This document shows, in pieces, positions 1 through 8,160 of a DNA stretch of 64,000 bases. The position numbers were made by a program, and so were the translations under genes. The notes beneath the pieces were generated by a model. That model saw only the letters and a program-made list of their open reading frames with translations. It did no database searches and had not been told where the DNA came from. Origin of the DNA: Celeribacter sp. PS-C1 (GTDB lineage: Bacteria > Pseudomonadota > Alphaproteobacteria > Rhodobacterales > Rhodobacteraceae); NCBI RefSeq assembly GCF_019429625.1, contig NZ_JAHXRW010000014.1, positions 19,243 through 83,242 of the forward strand. Direction: 5' to 3'. How positions within the stretch are numbered: the first letter of the stretch is position 1; each line of letters begins with the position of its first letter.

Positions 1-1
1 A

Positions 2-2527
2 GATCACTACGGTGAACAGACGTTGCAGACCCATGTCATGGCGACTTATGCGGAAACTGGCCTTCGGACGATGATCGACGCGGCGCGTTTGTCAGAGGAT
101 TACTTCCTGCTCAATAAGGAGCAGTTCATGAAGCGGTGGATGCCGGGCATGGGCCGGGAGGTCCGGCGTCAGACCACCAGCAAATCTTGGGATACGATTG
201 TCGAGAAGCTTGGCAATAAAATCCAGCAGGAGATCGTGACAGATGATCGGGACCGAACGAACGTCCTCGTTCTGGCCGGGCCGGGGTCAGGCAAAACGCG
301 GGTGTTGGTCCATCGGATTGCCTATCTGCTCAGGATGAAACGCGAGGATTCACGTGGGATTCTTGTTCTCGCCTACAATAGGCATGCTGCCGCCGAAATT
401 CGCGTGCGGCTGCGGGCACTTGTGGGGGATGACGCCAATGGTGTTACGATTTCCACCTGCCATGCTCTTGCGATGAAGCTGGTGGGCGCAAGTTTTGTCG
501 GGCAGCGTGCCGACACCGAAGACTTTGATGACATCGTTATGGAGGCCGTGCGTCAACTCGAGGGAGATGGACTGACGAAATCTGAGGCCGAGGCGCAGCG
601 GGACACTTTGTTGCAAGGCTATCGTTGGATTTTGGTTGATGAATATCAGGATATCGGACCGGAGGAGTATCAGCTTATCTCTGCTGTGGCGGGGCGGTCT
701 CTGGAGGATGCCGACCTGAAGCTGAGCCTGTTCGCTGTCGGCGATGACGATCAGAATATCTATGCCTTCAACGGGGCCTCAATCGAGTTTATCCGCAAAT
801 TCGAAGAGGACTACAAGGCGCGGCCAGCTTTCTTGGTCGAAAACTATCGCTCGACAGGTCATATCATCACAGCTGCGAATTCGGTAATCTCCGTTGCACA
901 GGAGCGGATGAAAGTTGATCATGAAATCAGGATCAACACTGACCGGAAGCGCAACCCGCAAGGAGGAATTCTTGAGCAAGAGGATAGTGTCGCTCAAGGC
1001 AGGGTGCAGCTTTTGGACGTCCCCGGTGGAGATGTCCCTCAGGCCGTCGCGGCAGTCGACGAGTTGATGCGCCTGTCACGGCTCGACCCGAACTGGTCCT
1101 GGTCGCGCACTGCCATCATCTCTCGTGATTGGAGAAAACTGGGGGCGGTCCGGTCCTATGCCGAACAACAAGGCCTTGATGTTGAGATGGCCAACGAGGA
1201 CCTGCCAAATATATGGCGGCTTCGGGAGACCCAGACGTTGATGGCAGGTCTCAGGAAGCGCCAAGGAGAGTTGTTGGGGATACATGACATCCTCACAGTT
1301 CTGAATGAGCAGGAGGTCAACAAATGGGTCGAGCTTCTTGCGGAAGGTGTAGCGGAGCTGGCGCGCGAGTTGAAAGCAAAGACCATGCCCGTGCCGGATA
1401 TCATTGAGTGGTTTGCCGAGTGGTCGCGCGATACGCGTGGTGAACAGCGCGGATTGCTTTTGCTGACTGCACACCGGGCTAAGGGGCTTGAGTTCGACCA
1501 TGTGGTTATTCTCAACGGCGGATGGGATAAACCGTCGAAGAATGAAGACCGCGATGCACCGCGACGCCTGTTCTATGTGGCGATGACACGGGCTCAACAG
1601 AGCCTCGTTGTTATCACATCTGGGGAACACGCTCTGCTCAAGGTAGGCTCTTCTTCGGTCCTGCGGCGTCTGGTCAGGCCGGATCCTGAGCTTGGGACGC
1701 CACGCCCAAGTGTCTACCAGTTACCTGATTTGAAATATTCCGATTTGTCTTTTGCGGGTCGCCAGACTGAACGCAATGAGGCCCATGCCGCGATCCGCGC
1801 GTGCAAAGTCGGAGATCCCTTAACGCTGGAATTCCGTGATCCTCACTGGGAACTGATTGATCGGTTCGGGCATGTCATCGGCCGGATGTCGAAGTCTTGG
1901 CAATATCCTCACGGATTTGCCTTAACCTCCGGTGCAGTTGGCGCCATTGTCCATTGGCGCAAGTCGGATGGTAACGATAAATATGCCCACTACGCGCGTC
2001 GCGATGCTTGGGAGACCGTCCTGCCTGAATTGGTGTTCTCGCCTGAAGGCGGCCAGTTGGTTTCGGAGAACAACTCGGTGCGGCCTGAAACAAAGGTCGC
2101 TCCTGAGACAATGTCTCCGGCAGATAAAGGTGCGATGTCGTCAGACACAACGGTTACCCAAGCGGTGTGGGATTTGGAAGCGCTTGGCGAGTTCGCGAAG
2201 GACGCCTATGCGACATGTCGATCCTGGGACGAGTTGATCACCGCCTTCAGCGAACATGGGGTCGAAATCGTGCCCAAGTCAGGTGGACTTGTTCTGAAGG
2301 ATCGATCCGACGGCAATCAGATCTGCAAGATGTCCGCAGTGGGGCTGAGATACAGGGCGATGATCCGACACTATGGAGTGGGCTTTCCTGATCACCCAAA
2401 TCCTTCCTTAACCGAGATGGCTTTGGCGAAGAAGGGGAGCTCCGCCTCTGGATCAAAGGGGCGTTCGAGAAAGAAAGGGCGTGAGCCTTTGAGGGATGAA
2501 GGCGATTTCGACCTCATTGAGGAGTGA
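2..2527 (+). CDS. RecQ/UvrD-type ATP-dependent DNA helicase, C-terminal part (5' partial)
   Basis: The frame is open from the first bases of the window with no stop before the TTG at 23, so the gene very probably starts outside. The visible 834+ residues form a UvrD-type superfamily 1 helicase: Walker A AGPGSGKTR (about residue 86 from position 23), motif II DEYQDI, motif III GDDDQNIYAF, motif V TAHRAKGLEFD and motif VI FYVAMTRAQ. The segment before Walker A resembles the linker of the long RecQ-family proteins that carry an N-terminal RecQ helicase and a C-terminal UvrD module, common in defence islands; that assignment is from memory of the family. The tail after motif VI (residues 560-834) has no domain I can name. 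It probably unwinds DNA. The N-terminal module cannot be seen. Confidence 0.8.
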   Translation, partial: DHYGEQTLQTHVMATYAETGLRTMIDAARLSEDYFLLNKEQFMKRWMPGMGREVRRQTTSKSWDTIVEKLGNKIQQEIVTDDRDRTNVLVLAGPGSGKTRVLVHRIAYLLRMKREDSRGILVLAYNRHAAAEIRVRLRALVGDDANGVTISTCHALAMKLVGASFVGQRADTEDFDDIVMEAVRQLEGDGLTKSEAEAQRDTLLQGYRWILVDEYQDIGPEEYQLISAVAGRSLEDADLKLSLFAVGDDDQNIYAFNGASIEFIRKFEEDYKARPAFLVENYRSTGHIITAANSVISVAQERMKVDHEIRINTDRKRNPQGGILEQEDSVAQGRVQLLDVPGGDVPQAVAAVDELMRLSRLDPNWSWSRTAIISRDWRKLGAVRSYAEQQGLDVEMANEDLPNIWRLRETQTLMAGLRKRQGELLGIHDILTVLNEQEVNKWVELLAEGVAELARELKAKTMPVPDIIEWFAEWSRDTRGEQRGLLLLTAHRAKGLEFDHVVILNGGWDKPSKNEDRDAPRRLFYVAMTRAQQSLVVITSGEHALLKVGSSSVLRRLVRPDPELGTPRPSVYQLPDLKYSDLSFAGRQTERNEAHAAIRACKVGDPLTLEFRDPHWELIDRFGHVIGRMSKSWQYPHGFALTSGAVGAIVHWRKSDGNDKYAHYARRDAWETVLPELVFSPEGGQLVSENNSVRPETKVAPETMSPADKGAMSSDTTVTQAVWDLEALGEFAKDAYATCRSWDELITAFSEHGVEIVPKSGGLVLKDRSDGNQICKMSAVGLRYRAMIRHYGVGFPDHPNPSLTEMALAKKGSSASGSKGRSRKKGREPLRDEGDFDLIEE

Positions 2528-2967
2528 ATAAACTTAACCTTGACAGAAAAGCGAGGACAGCTGCATCAGTTCGGGCCACAAATGACGAAGTAGATTGCGA
2601 CGTCATCGAAGCTCTTCCCTCCGTTGGTGCATCAAAGCCGAAGGAAACTGCCCCAAATTCGCTCCAAACAGCCAAGATTCTGGCAGCAAAAAAATCGGAA
2701 GTTTCTCGGGGTCGCAACGCTGACGCAAGGCAACATTAACAACCATCACGTCTACCATCCGGAACTCTTCCATATGGTATGGTAGCCTACTCTACCATAT
2801 GGTTCCCGACTGTCCTCCGGCCTCACACACCTAAGAAAAGTATGGTTCTACTGGGGACTCAACTCCCCTCCCTATAGAAAACTGCGGCAGAAATTTCGCA
2901 ATCAAACCTGTTTCAGCGTTTTTTATGACGAACCCACTTCCTGACCTCCTAAAGCCGGAGGTCAGGA
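2528..2967. other. Non-coding stretch with palindromes
   Basis: No convincing gene. A GTG-started 71-codon frame (2524-2739) overlaps the helicase stop as GTGA but has no recognisable domain. From 2751 to 2968 the DNA is rich in inverted repeats, listed separately. Confidence 0.6.
2751..2802. promoter_or_regulatory. Cluster of CTACCAT/CCATATGG palindromes
   Basis: CTACCAT occurs at 2752-2758 and again at 2792-2798. CCATATGG occurs at 2770-2777 and 2795-2802. TATGGTAG (2778-2785) and CTACCATA (2792-2799) form an 8-bp hairpin with a 6-base loop. Such stacked dyads usually mark an operator or a short structured RNA. No cognate regulator is identified. Confidence 0.4.
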
Positions 2968-2968
2968 A
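2938..2968 (+). promoter_or_regulatory. Perfect 12-bp hairpin hiding the ribosome binding site
   Basis: TTCCTGACCTCC (2938-2949) and GGAGGTCAGGAA (2957-2968) are exact reverse complements around a 7-base loop. The right arm contains the GGAGG Shine-Dalgarno and the first base of the ATG at 2968. In RNA the fold would block initiation of the following small gene. As DNA it could also be an operator. Confidence 0.6.
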
Positions 2969-3192
2969 TGACGGGAGTTTATCGTACTCTTTCACGTGAC
3001 AAAAAAATTGACGAACTCGAGCGCGCGCTCGACTACATCGGGACGATGATAACAGAACGGAGCGACGGCGAAACGTATACCGGCCTATATGAAACGCTCG
3101 AAGCAGAACTCGAAGGATTGCGCGCCCAAGACAATGTGAAAGAGCGTGTTCGTCAACGTCTTGCCGCGAGAACTATGCCTCTCGCGGCGTAA
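2968..3192 (+). CDS. Small charged helical protein, unknown function
   Basis: 74 residues, highly charged and probably helical (regular acidic and basic residues from about residue 10 to 66); no family recognised. The start is supported by a strong GGAGG at 2957-2961, seven bases before ATG, although that site lies inside a perfect hairpin. The 3' end overlaps the convergent integrase gene by 20 bases, which is unusual but tolerated in compact mobile elements. It could be an element-encoded regulator such as an excisionase; nothing in the sequence proves that. Confidence 0.5.
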   Translation: MTGVYRTLSRDKKIDELERALDYIGTMITERSDGETYTGLYETLEAELEGLRAQDNVKERVRQRLAARTMPLAA

Positions 3193-4531
3193 ACATTATC
3201 TTTTCATGAATGGCGAGTTTTTTCTCCAAAGGCATATCATCTCCATACTGCTCGCGGCCCCGAGCTTTTTTAACCGAATGGCCCATCATCTCTGCGCACT
3301 TATCGTTCGGAAGATCGATATTTCCCATCCGGGTTTCGAACGCATGTCGGAGACCACCAATGGTGACGTTTTCCGGTAGTATGTTGTTCTCATGTAGCAC
3401 CTTATTCGCCGCAGCTGAATAAGTACCCTTGTAGCGATATCTCGGGAAACCCTCGGGATGCCGTCGAAAGGCTTCTAACGCGACTCCAACCAACGGGATT
3501 TTTCGCTTGCTTGGCTTATTCTTTACTTCTCGGGCCCACTCGCCTGTCTCCTTACCGATCCAGATGTGGGGGATTGGATCGTCGAGGAATATGGAATGGG
3601 GCGGAATATCCGTGATTTCAGACTGTCGGGCCCCTGTTTCGACCAAGACGTATGTTATGTCCCGCAATTCATCATTCATGAAGTGGAGTGCCCCAGGAGC
3701 AACAATCTTATCCATGATAATCTCAACTGGAACTTCGAGTTTCCTGCCATCTTCATCGTCGAGCGCCCCAAACCCTTTGCCCAAATTATAGAAAGGAGAT
3801 GGGGGCATTTCTCTCTCATCTACGCCCAAATGGTCATGGAATCTCTCCCACAGAGTATTCAGTAGTCGCAGCTCTTTTTGCGCAGACTTCCCCAACATAT
3901 CTTCATCAATAACCCGATCCTTCAAAGCGTCGCGGAGAGCAACAGCTTCTGAACGCGAGATTTCGTGAAAAACGGGATCGTATCCCAAGAGGCTGACAAC
4001 CTTGGATGCTGGCCTTGTCCATTGTGCTTTCCAGGTCTTCTTCGCTTTTGCCGCCTTGTTTTTGATCTTTTCCGGATACCACTCGTGCATCTTCTCCGCG
4101 ACTTCTGAGATTGTCAGGCTCGGCCTTTCGACCCCGCCCAAAAGGGCCGTTGCCGCCGCAGAAACATGAGTGTCCTTATTGCTGATTAAGTGGAGCACGC
4201 GATCCATGATTGCGTCTGCTCCAGCGGCCTGAATTTCGTCGGCTGTCCAATACGAAAAGTTCCGTGACGTGGCCAATTCAGCCATTGCTTCGAAGTGATT
4301 TGCAGACCCTGGGTTTCTGCCGGCGAGCTTTGCATCCAGTTCGGCAAGAATTTTCTGCTTCACGGCGCCCATGCGCGCGATGGCTCCATCCAAGTCACCA
4401 GTCCCAAGGGTACGATGGATTTCGTTTTTCGTCTCGATAGCCTTATAGCGTGCGGGAACCCTCATTCGAAGGTGCCAGATGCCATTTCGGAGGATCATGT
4501 TCGACGGAATCTTTTTCTTGGATACAGCCAA
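3173..4531 (-). CDS. Tyrosine recombinase/integrase of element A
   Basis: 452 residues. The N-terminal region (1-60) resembles the DUF6538 arm-binding domain of phage-type integrases. The C-terminal catalytic domain shows the first Arg in ETGARQSEI, a basic region with the expected Lys, the second Arg in GGLRHAF, the His of MMGHS and the nucleophile Tyr in REQYGD. The His of the usual HxxR box reads Gly (GGLR), a substitution worth checking. Its start faces the tRNA-like 20-mer about 100 bases away, and two TTTGCTAC repeats lie in its leader, as expected for an island integrase that binds its own attachment region. Function: site-specific integration and excision of element A. Confidence 0.9.
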   Translation of the reverse strand: MAVSKKKIPSNMILRNGIWHLRMRVPARYKAIETKNEIHRTLGTGDLDGAIARMGAVKQKILAELDAKLAGRNPGSANHFEAMAELATSRNFSYWTADEIQAAGADAIMDRVLHLISNKDTHVSAAATALLGGVERPSLTISEVAEKMHEWYPEKIKNKAAKAKKTWKAQWTRPASKVVSLLGYDPVFHEISRSEAVALRDALKDRVIDEDMLGKSAQKELRLLNTLWERFHDHLGVDEREMPPSPFYNLGKGFGALDDEDGRKLEVPVEIIMDKIVAPGALHFMNDELRDITYVLVETGARQSEITDIPPHSIFLDDPIPHIWIGKETGEWAREVKNKPSKRKIPLVGVALEAFRRHPEGFPRYRYKGTYSAAANKVLHENNILPENVTIGGLRHAFETRMGNIDLPNDKCAEMMGHSVKKARGREQYGDDMPLEKKLAIHEKIMFTPREA

Positions 4532-4544
4532 TGGCGCTCCTCCG

Positions 4545-4564
4545 TTTGCTACTCACTTTGCTAC
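4545..4564. repeat. Paired TTTGCTAC repeats, candidate integrase A arm sites
   Basis: TTTGCTAC occurs at 4545-4552 and 4557-4564, a 12-bp period, just upstream of the integrase A start and close to the att core. Tandem short repeats at this place are typical arm-type integrase binding sites. The matching left-arm copy would be outside the window. Confidence 0.4.
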
Positions 4565-4635
4565 ACAATGCCTTGCTCGTAGAAATCATAAAACATACAA
4601 AAACAAAGAGTTAAATGGGTTTTGAAAAATAAACA

Positions 4636-4655
4636 GATTCCGCCCCCGGGCACCA
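4636..4655 (+). repeat. tRNA 3'-end copy: att junction of A and B
   Basis: The 20-mer reads as T-loop, T-stem 3' strand, acceptor 3' strand and CCA of a tRNA ending CCCCCGGGCACCA. Its first 15 bases (GATTCCGCCCCCGGG) recur at 28273-28287. No tRNA body precedes it, so it is a displaced 3' end, as left when an element integrates at a tRNA gene. Confidence 0.7.
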
Positions 4656-4724
4656 TTTAAACTCTTCAAGATATTGAATATTTTACAGAACGCACTTTCG
4701 AGCGCATTCTGCTGTAACTCTTCC

Positions 4725-4747
4725 AGGCTACACCTAGGCTACATTTT
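4725..4747. repeat. Left arm-type repeats of element B
   Basis: AGGCTACA (4725-4732) is followed after two bases by TAGGCTACATTTT (4735-4747), an 11-bp period. The same pair with the same spacing and orientation occurs at 28086-28108, beside integrase B. This fits binding sites of the element B integrase at both ends. Confidence 0.6.
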
Positions 4748-4889
4748 CGCGCCCATAGCGCAGGCGGTCGATATTTACTCGCCCCTCCGAAAACGCGGCT
4801 TCAGAAAATTTTTCGGCGTTCCCATGCGACGATCAGCTGCCTCCGCTGTATAACTAAGCACGATAAAATTCCCGAGAAGGATAATCAGC

Positions 4890-5123
4890 TTGTTTACGGC
4901 AGAACCACATTCCCACCAATTCTTGAACGTCGACGAAGTCGCGGAGCGCTACAGCACAAGCAAAGCGTCAATCTGGCGCTGGTGCAAGACCGTCGCGCAC
5001 TTTCCCAAACCTCTGAAGATCGGACCGAACTGCACGCGCTGGAGAACAGCCGATCTCGAGAAATACGAGCAGCACCTTCACGACATCAGCATGACCGCCT
5101 TTCCGTCACCCTATAATGATTGA
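4890..5123 (+). CDS. AlpA-family HTH regulator / excisionase-like protein
   Basis: 77 residues with a MerR-like winged helix: FLNVDEVAERYSTSKASIW, then RWCKTVAHFPKPLKIGPNC and a WRTADLEKYEQ wing, the classic AlpA/Xis pattern. The TTG start at 4890 is preceded by GAGAAGG at good distance. It is the first gene inside element B, next to the att junction, so it probably controls the integrase or acts as a directionality factor. No other start fits the HTH better. Confidence 0.8.
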   Translation: MFTAEPHSHQFLNVDEVAERYSTSKASIWRWCKTVAHFPKPLKIGPNCTRWRTADLEKYEQHLHDISMTAFPSPYND

Positions 5124-5165
5124 GTCAGTGCGCGCAGGAATGGCTCAAGTTTCGCGATCGACGCC

Positions 5166-5336
5166 TCATCCCTCGTCAAGCAGCTCTCTCAGCTTACGAA
5201 CGCGGTCAGGTGTCGGACGTGGATCACGACCAGCGGAAATCACACGGATGAACTCGACCCATGTCTGCTCGTTCTCTGAAAGCTGATCCCATTCGCCGGT
5301 CGGAGACGTTGGCAAAGTAATAAGTGATGTCGTCAT
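5166..5336 (-). CDS. 56-residue protein coupled to the XRE regulator
   Basis: Reading the minus strand from the ATG at 5336 gives 56 residues, starting MTTSLITLPTSPTGEWDQLS and ending in a charged helix RVRKLRELLDEG. The start overlaps the XRE gene stop in an ATGA, so translation is probably coupled. Central residues (NEQTWVEFIRVISAGRDPRP) suggest a small soluble partner of the regulator, but I recognise no family. The arrangement, a repressor followed by a tiny coupled gene, is common in phages and islands. Confidence 0.55.
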   Translation of the reverse strand: MTTSLITLPTSPTGEWDQLSENEQTWVEFIRVISAGRDPRPTPDRVRKLRELLDEG

Positions 5337-5731
5337 TTCCCAAAAATTCTCCTCAGTGCCGCTCTGGATCGCGTTGTGAGACGCGGGTCGGAATCTTCCG
5401 ATGCATCTCTGATCTCATCGATCCACTGCTTCTCTCGCTCTGTAACCGGCGTGCCGCAGACATCGATGATCGCTTTCGCCGCGGTCGCGCCGACCGATTG
5501 TTCAAGTGCGAGCCGCATCAAGTATGCCGGATCGACTTCGAGCGCTTTTGCAAGCGCAGGGACGCGATCAATCGGGATCTTATTGGTCCCTGCCTTCAGA
5601 TAGCTCAGCATGTTCGGGTTCGGAAAACCCGCCTCATGTGCGATTTGCTTTTGCGTCTTACGCCGACGAAGTGTGTTGATCCTGTCCGTCAAAAATTTTG
5701 CTGCGGGTGTGTTTGCGTGAGGTTCAGCCAT
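5333..5731 (-). CDS. XRE-family transcriptional repressor
   Basis: 132 residues. A Cro/C1-type helix-turn-helix spans about residues 12-72: FLTDRINTLRRRKTQKQIAH, then AGFPNPNMLSYLKAGTNKIP and the LAKALEVDPAYLMRLAL tail. The C-terminal part (90-132) is charged and unassigned. It diverges from the serine recombinase gene across a 265-base region, which probably contains its operator. The downstream 56-residue gene is coupled by ATGA. Likely an element-borne repressor of recombination or transfer functions. Confidence 0.8.
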   Translation of the reverse strand: MAEPHANTPAAKFLTDRINTLRRRKTQKQIAHEAGFPNPNMLSYLKAGTNKIPIDRVPALAKALEVDPAYLMRLALEQSVGATAAKAIIDVCGTPVTEREKQWIDEIRDASEDSDPRLTTRSRAALRRIFGK

Positions 5732-5996
5732 CTCTGCTCCTGGTCATGGTCACTGTGTCACCTTGATACCAGTGCGCACCTGACGAAGCGGGTGGGATCT
5801 AAATCACGAACATCCGAAACGACCGAAGTCCTAGAAAAATTCGCTCAGGTCAAAGGGGATGCGTTATGCGCTCGAGCGCCTCCGACAATTCAACCCTCCA
5901 CCCTAAGCGCTAACAAAGCCCCCTCAATACAAATGATACATTACGGGGTCATTTCTATTTGTTCAGACCCACAAATTCTGATAAAATCGTATACAA

Positions 5997-6890
5997 ATGA
6001 CCCACCCTAAAAACACATCAGATATGACGATTATACCTAAAGAAACAAAGGCTATCGGCTACATTCGCGTCTCCACAGAGAAACAGGGGAAACAAGGAGC
6101 AGGATTGGAGAGGCAAACCGAGGCAATCCGTAACTGGTGCAGGAAGAAAGGCATGCAACTTCTCAGCATTCATCAGGACATCGCTTCTGCTGTAGATACA
6201 CATAACTACGAGAAACGCTCCGGCCTGTCTGAAGCTCACAGGCAAGCCCTCAGAGAGAACGCCATCATGGTTGTCTATGAGCCGACACGCCTGTTTCGCA
6301 ACATCGATGCCGCGCAGGAATTTCTCGAAAATCTTCCGGTCGGCGTCTTTTCTATCAGGAACAATCGCTACCTTGGAAAACCAGGCCTGACATCTGCGAT
6401 CCTCAGAGGAGCTGAAGCTGCCAAGAATATTGCAGCAGGAACCCAGCACGCACTTCAAGATTTGAAAGACAACCAGAAGAAATCGCTCGGCTCGCCGAAA
6501 GGATTGGACAGATCGCGTGTCGCAGCGCTGAAATCACGAAAGATCCGTGCCCAGGATGTCGTTGAATCTGTCGCGGCTGTCCTTGAGCGAGATGAAGCTT
6601 ACAGGGATCTGAGCAACCGAGCGCTGGCGGACCTGCTGAACAGAGAAGGCATCCTGACCGGCTGGAACCGCCCTTGGACAAGAGATGCCATCAAGAAGAC
6701 CAGAAAGAAAGCTGAGGAGCATATTCGCGAGCGCGATGCTCTTGAAGCCGAACTGGATGCTGAAGAAGCCGTGAAGCAGCCTCTCCCGGCAGAACCGACA
6801 TCGCCACCTGATGAATCACATCCAAAACTTGAAGAAGCAAATCCAGAACAAGCCGAGCTGGAGAAGAACCCGAATTTCGGCATGTTCTGA
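5997..6890 (+). CDS. Serine recombinase (resolvase family)
   Basis: 297 residues. The N-terminal resolvase domain (about 17-140) begins AIGYIRVSTEKQ, with the catalytic Ser in YIRVS; GLERQTEAI and the EPTRLFRNID stretch with its conserved Arg follow. A short Recombinase-type DNA-binding part (about 165-235) ends in NREGILTGWNRPWTRDAIKK. The tail is Glu/Pro rich. It is shorter than large serine integrases (450+ residues) and longer than simple resolvases. ATG at 5997 or 6024 is possible. Function: DNA inversion, resolution or transposition within the island; no target site was found. Confidence 0.8.
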   Translation: MTHPKNTSDMTIIPKETKAIGYIRVSTEKQGKQGAGLERQTEAIRNWCRKKGMQLLSIHQDIASAVDTHNYEKRSGLSEAHRQALRENAIMVVYEPTRLFRNIDAAQEFLENLPVGVFSIRNNRYLGKPGLTSAILRGAEAAKNIAAGTQHALQDLKDNQKKSLGSPKGLDRSRVAALKSRKIRAQDVVESVAAVLERDEAYRDLSNRALADLLNREGILTGWNRPWTRDAIKKTRKKAEEHIRERDALEAELDAEEAVKQPLPAEPTSPPDESHPKLEEANPEQAELEKNPNFGMF

Positions 6891-6921
6891 GCGGAACAGG
6901 CAATCGCACGTCTGGCGTGCA

Positions 6922-8160
6922 TCACCATGTCAGTGCGATCTTGATCTCCTCGGCGATCTGCTTTCGCAGCACAGAGGGCACGTCGCGAACATCCGCGTAG
7001 CCTGACCAGTCACGCACAACGCCATCAATCTCCTCGACGATCTCTGCAGCGCGCTTTTCCTTGATACCCGCTTTCTTCGCGGCCTCAAGGAAATGCTCTC
7101 TACCCGGTCTGCGCCCTTCACCTGCGATGAGAAGTGTATGTTCACCACCGGGGCCGAGACTGAAGCTGACATCATAGGCAGGCGCCAATCGCCATTCTCC
7201 GGACGCATCCATCAAGAAGGCATGGTTCTTGAGGTGATCGTCGCGGTTCATGACGCGCGCATTGAATACCATCCGGCGAAACATCTGTTCGACCTCTCGG
7301 TAGTCACGCGTCATCATTCGCACGACCTTAAGGAGCTCGATGTAATCTAACTGCGCCGTTCTGAAATCGACATCCAACAAAGCTGCGACGGTCTGCATGT
7401 GCAGCCGCTCATTCTCCTGTCGGTCAAACCGATCTGTAATGAAATATGGCTCACCTTCAGAGGCGCGCAGAACGGCCACAGGAGTCATCTCGACACCCGC
7501 AGCGCGGGCGAGGTCGGAGTAAGCCGCTTCGGCCTCCACAGCGCCCTCTACGTCGCCCTGCGCGCGTCTCTTCGCGAGAACATGTCGCCATCCATCTTCG
7601 AGCGGCATCCGGTGATCATGCAGCCGCTCATTCGCCTCATCAAGGATCGCGACGAACTTCGGCCTCGCACCCTGTGAGCCGCCAGCAATTCCACGAAGTC
7701 GCTCCAGATCTTCGGCGGCGACATCGTTACCAATCTCCGGCACCAATCCATCGAACCAATCGAGGTCCAGGTCATCCTCGATGGGATAGTCATCCTCCGG
7801 TCGATAACACAGTGCACCCATGCCATGCGAGCCGACCATCGCAAGACGATCCAGATCAGTGATCTCCGAGCGAGACTTTCCGCGAGACGTTAATGTCCGG
7901 TCGATCAGGAGACGCCCCCAACCATCTGGCAGACTATCACCGAATAGACCTGGCAATTCTCCGAATGCTCGTGCTTTCGGACGCAAGAGGCCGGAATAGG
8001 ACTTCACGAGCAATGGGCTGACATTCAGACCCGCCTGCGGAAAGTCAGCGTCCCATTCTGCCACGACTTCGCGCTGCGTCCGATCCCATCCGAGCTGACC
8101 GACAGCAATCCCTTCTCCTACGCCGCTAAAATCCAGCGTGACATTCAAACGTCCGGTCAT
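6922..8160 (-). CDS. hipA: HipA-family serine/threonine kinase toxin
   Basis: 412 residues. The HipA N-terminal subdomain (1-100) includes LPGLFGDSLPDGWGRLLIDR. The kinase core shows a GGSQGARPK phosphate-binding segment (near residue 160), the catalytic block FNARVMNRDDHLKNHAF with the N-x-D-DH-KN pattern, and LAPAYDVS as the DFG-like metal site. HipA kinases phosphorylate translation factors such as glutamyl-tRNA synthetase and induce dormancy. The start overlaps the upstream antitoxin stop in ATGA. The region corresponding to the usual I-V-K strand reads HVLAKRRAQGD, slightly unusual. It stabilises or defends the island. Confidence 0.9.
   Translation of the reverse strand: MTGRLNVTLDFSGVGEGIAVGQLGWDRTQREVVAEWDADFPQAGLNVSPLLVKSYSGLLRPKARAFGELPGLFGDSLPDGWGRLLIDRTLTSRGKSRSEITDLDRLAMVGSHGMGALCYRPEDDYPIEDDLDLDWFDGLVPEIGNDVAAEDLERLRGIAGGSQGARPKFVAILDEANERLHDHRMPLEDGWRHVLAKRRAQGDVEGAVEAEAAYSDLARAAGVEMTPVAVLRASEGEPYFITDRFDRQENERLHMQTVAALLDVDFRTAQLDYIELLKVVRMMTRDYREVEQMFRRMVFNARVMNRDDHLKNHAFLMDASGEWRLAPAYDVSFSLGPGGEHTLLIAGEGRRPGREHFLEAAKKAGIKEKRAAEIVEEIDGVVRDWSGYADVRDVPSVLRKQIAEEIKIALTW

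Larger units (their letters stand above)
1..4655. mobile_element. Right-hand part of integrated element A (left end outside window)
   Basis: Holds a truncated helicase, a small ORF and a tyrosine integrase whose start faces a tRNA 3'-end copy at 4636-4655. The integrase-next-to-att layout is typical of genomic islands. Its left boundary and the intact tRNA gene would lie upstream of the window. The right boundary is inferred from the tRNA-like 20-mer; no comparison with an empty site is possible here. Confidence 0.6.
4532..4889. other. Junction between elements A and B
   Basis: No gene. The stretch holds the integrase A leader with its repeats (4545-4564), the tRNA 3'-end copy (4636-4655), the element B left arm repeats (4725-4747) and the upstream region of the AlpA-like gene. 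It is visibly AT-rich between 4560 and 4700. Confidence 0.65.

Noticed and set aside
2524..2739. GTG-started 71-codon frame overlapping the helicase stop
   Set aside because: The overlap is suggestive, but there is no spaced ribosome site, no domain, and composition is unconvincing.
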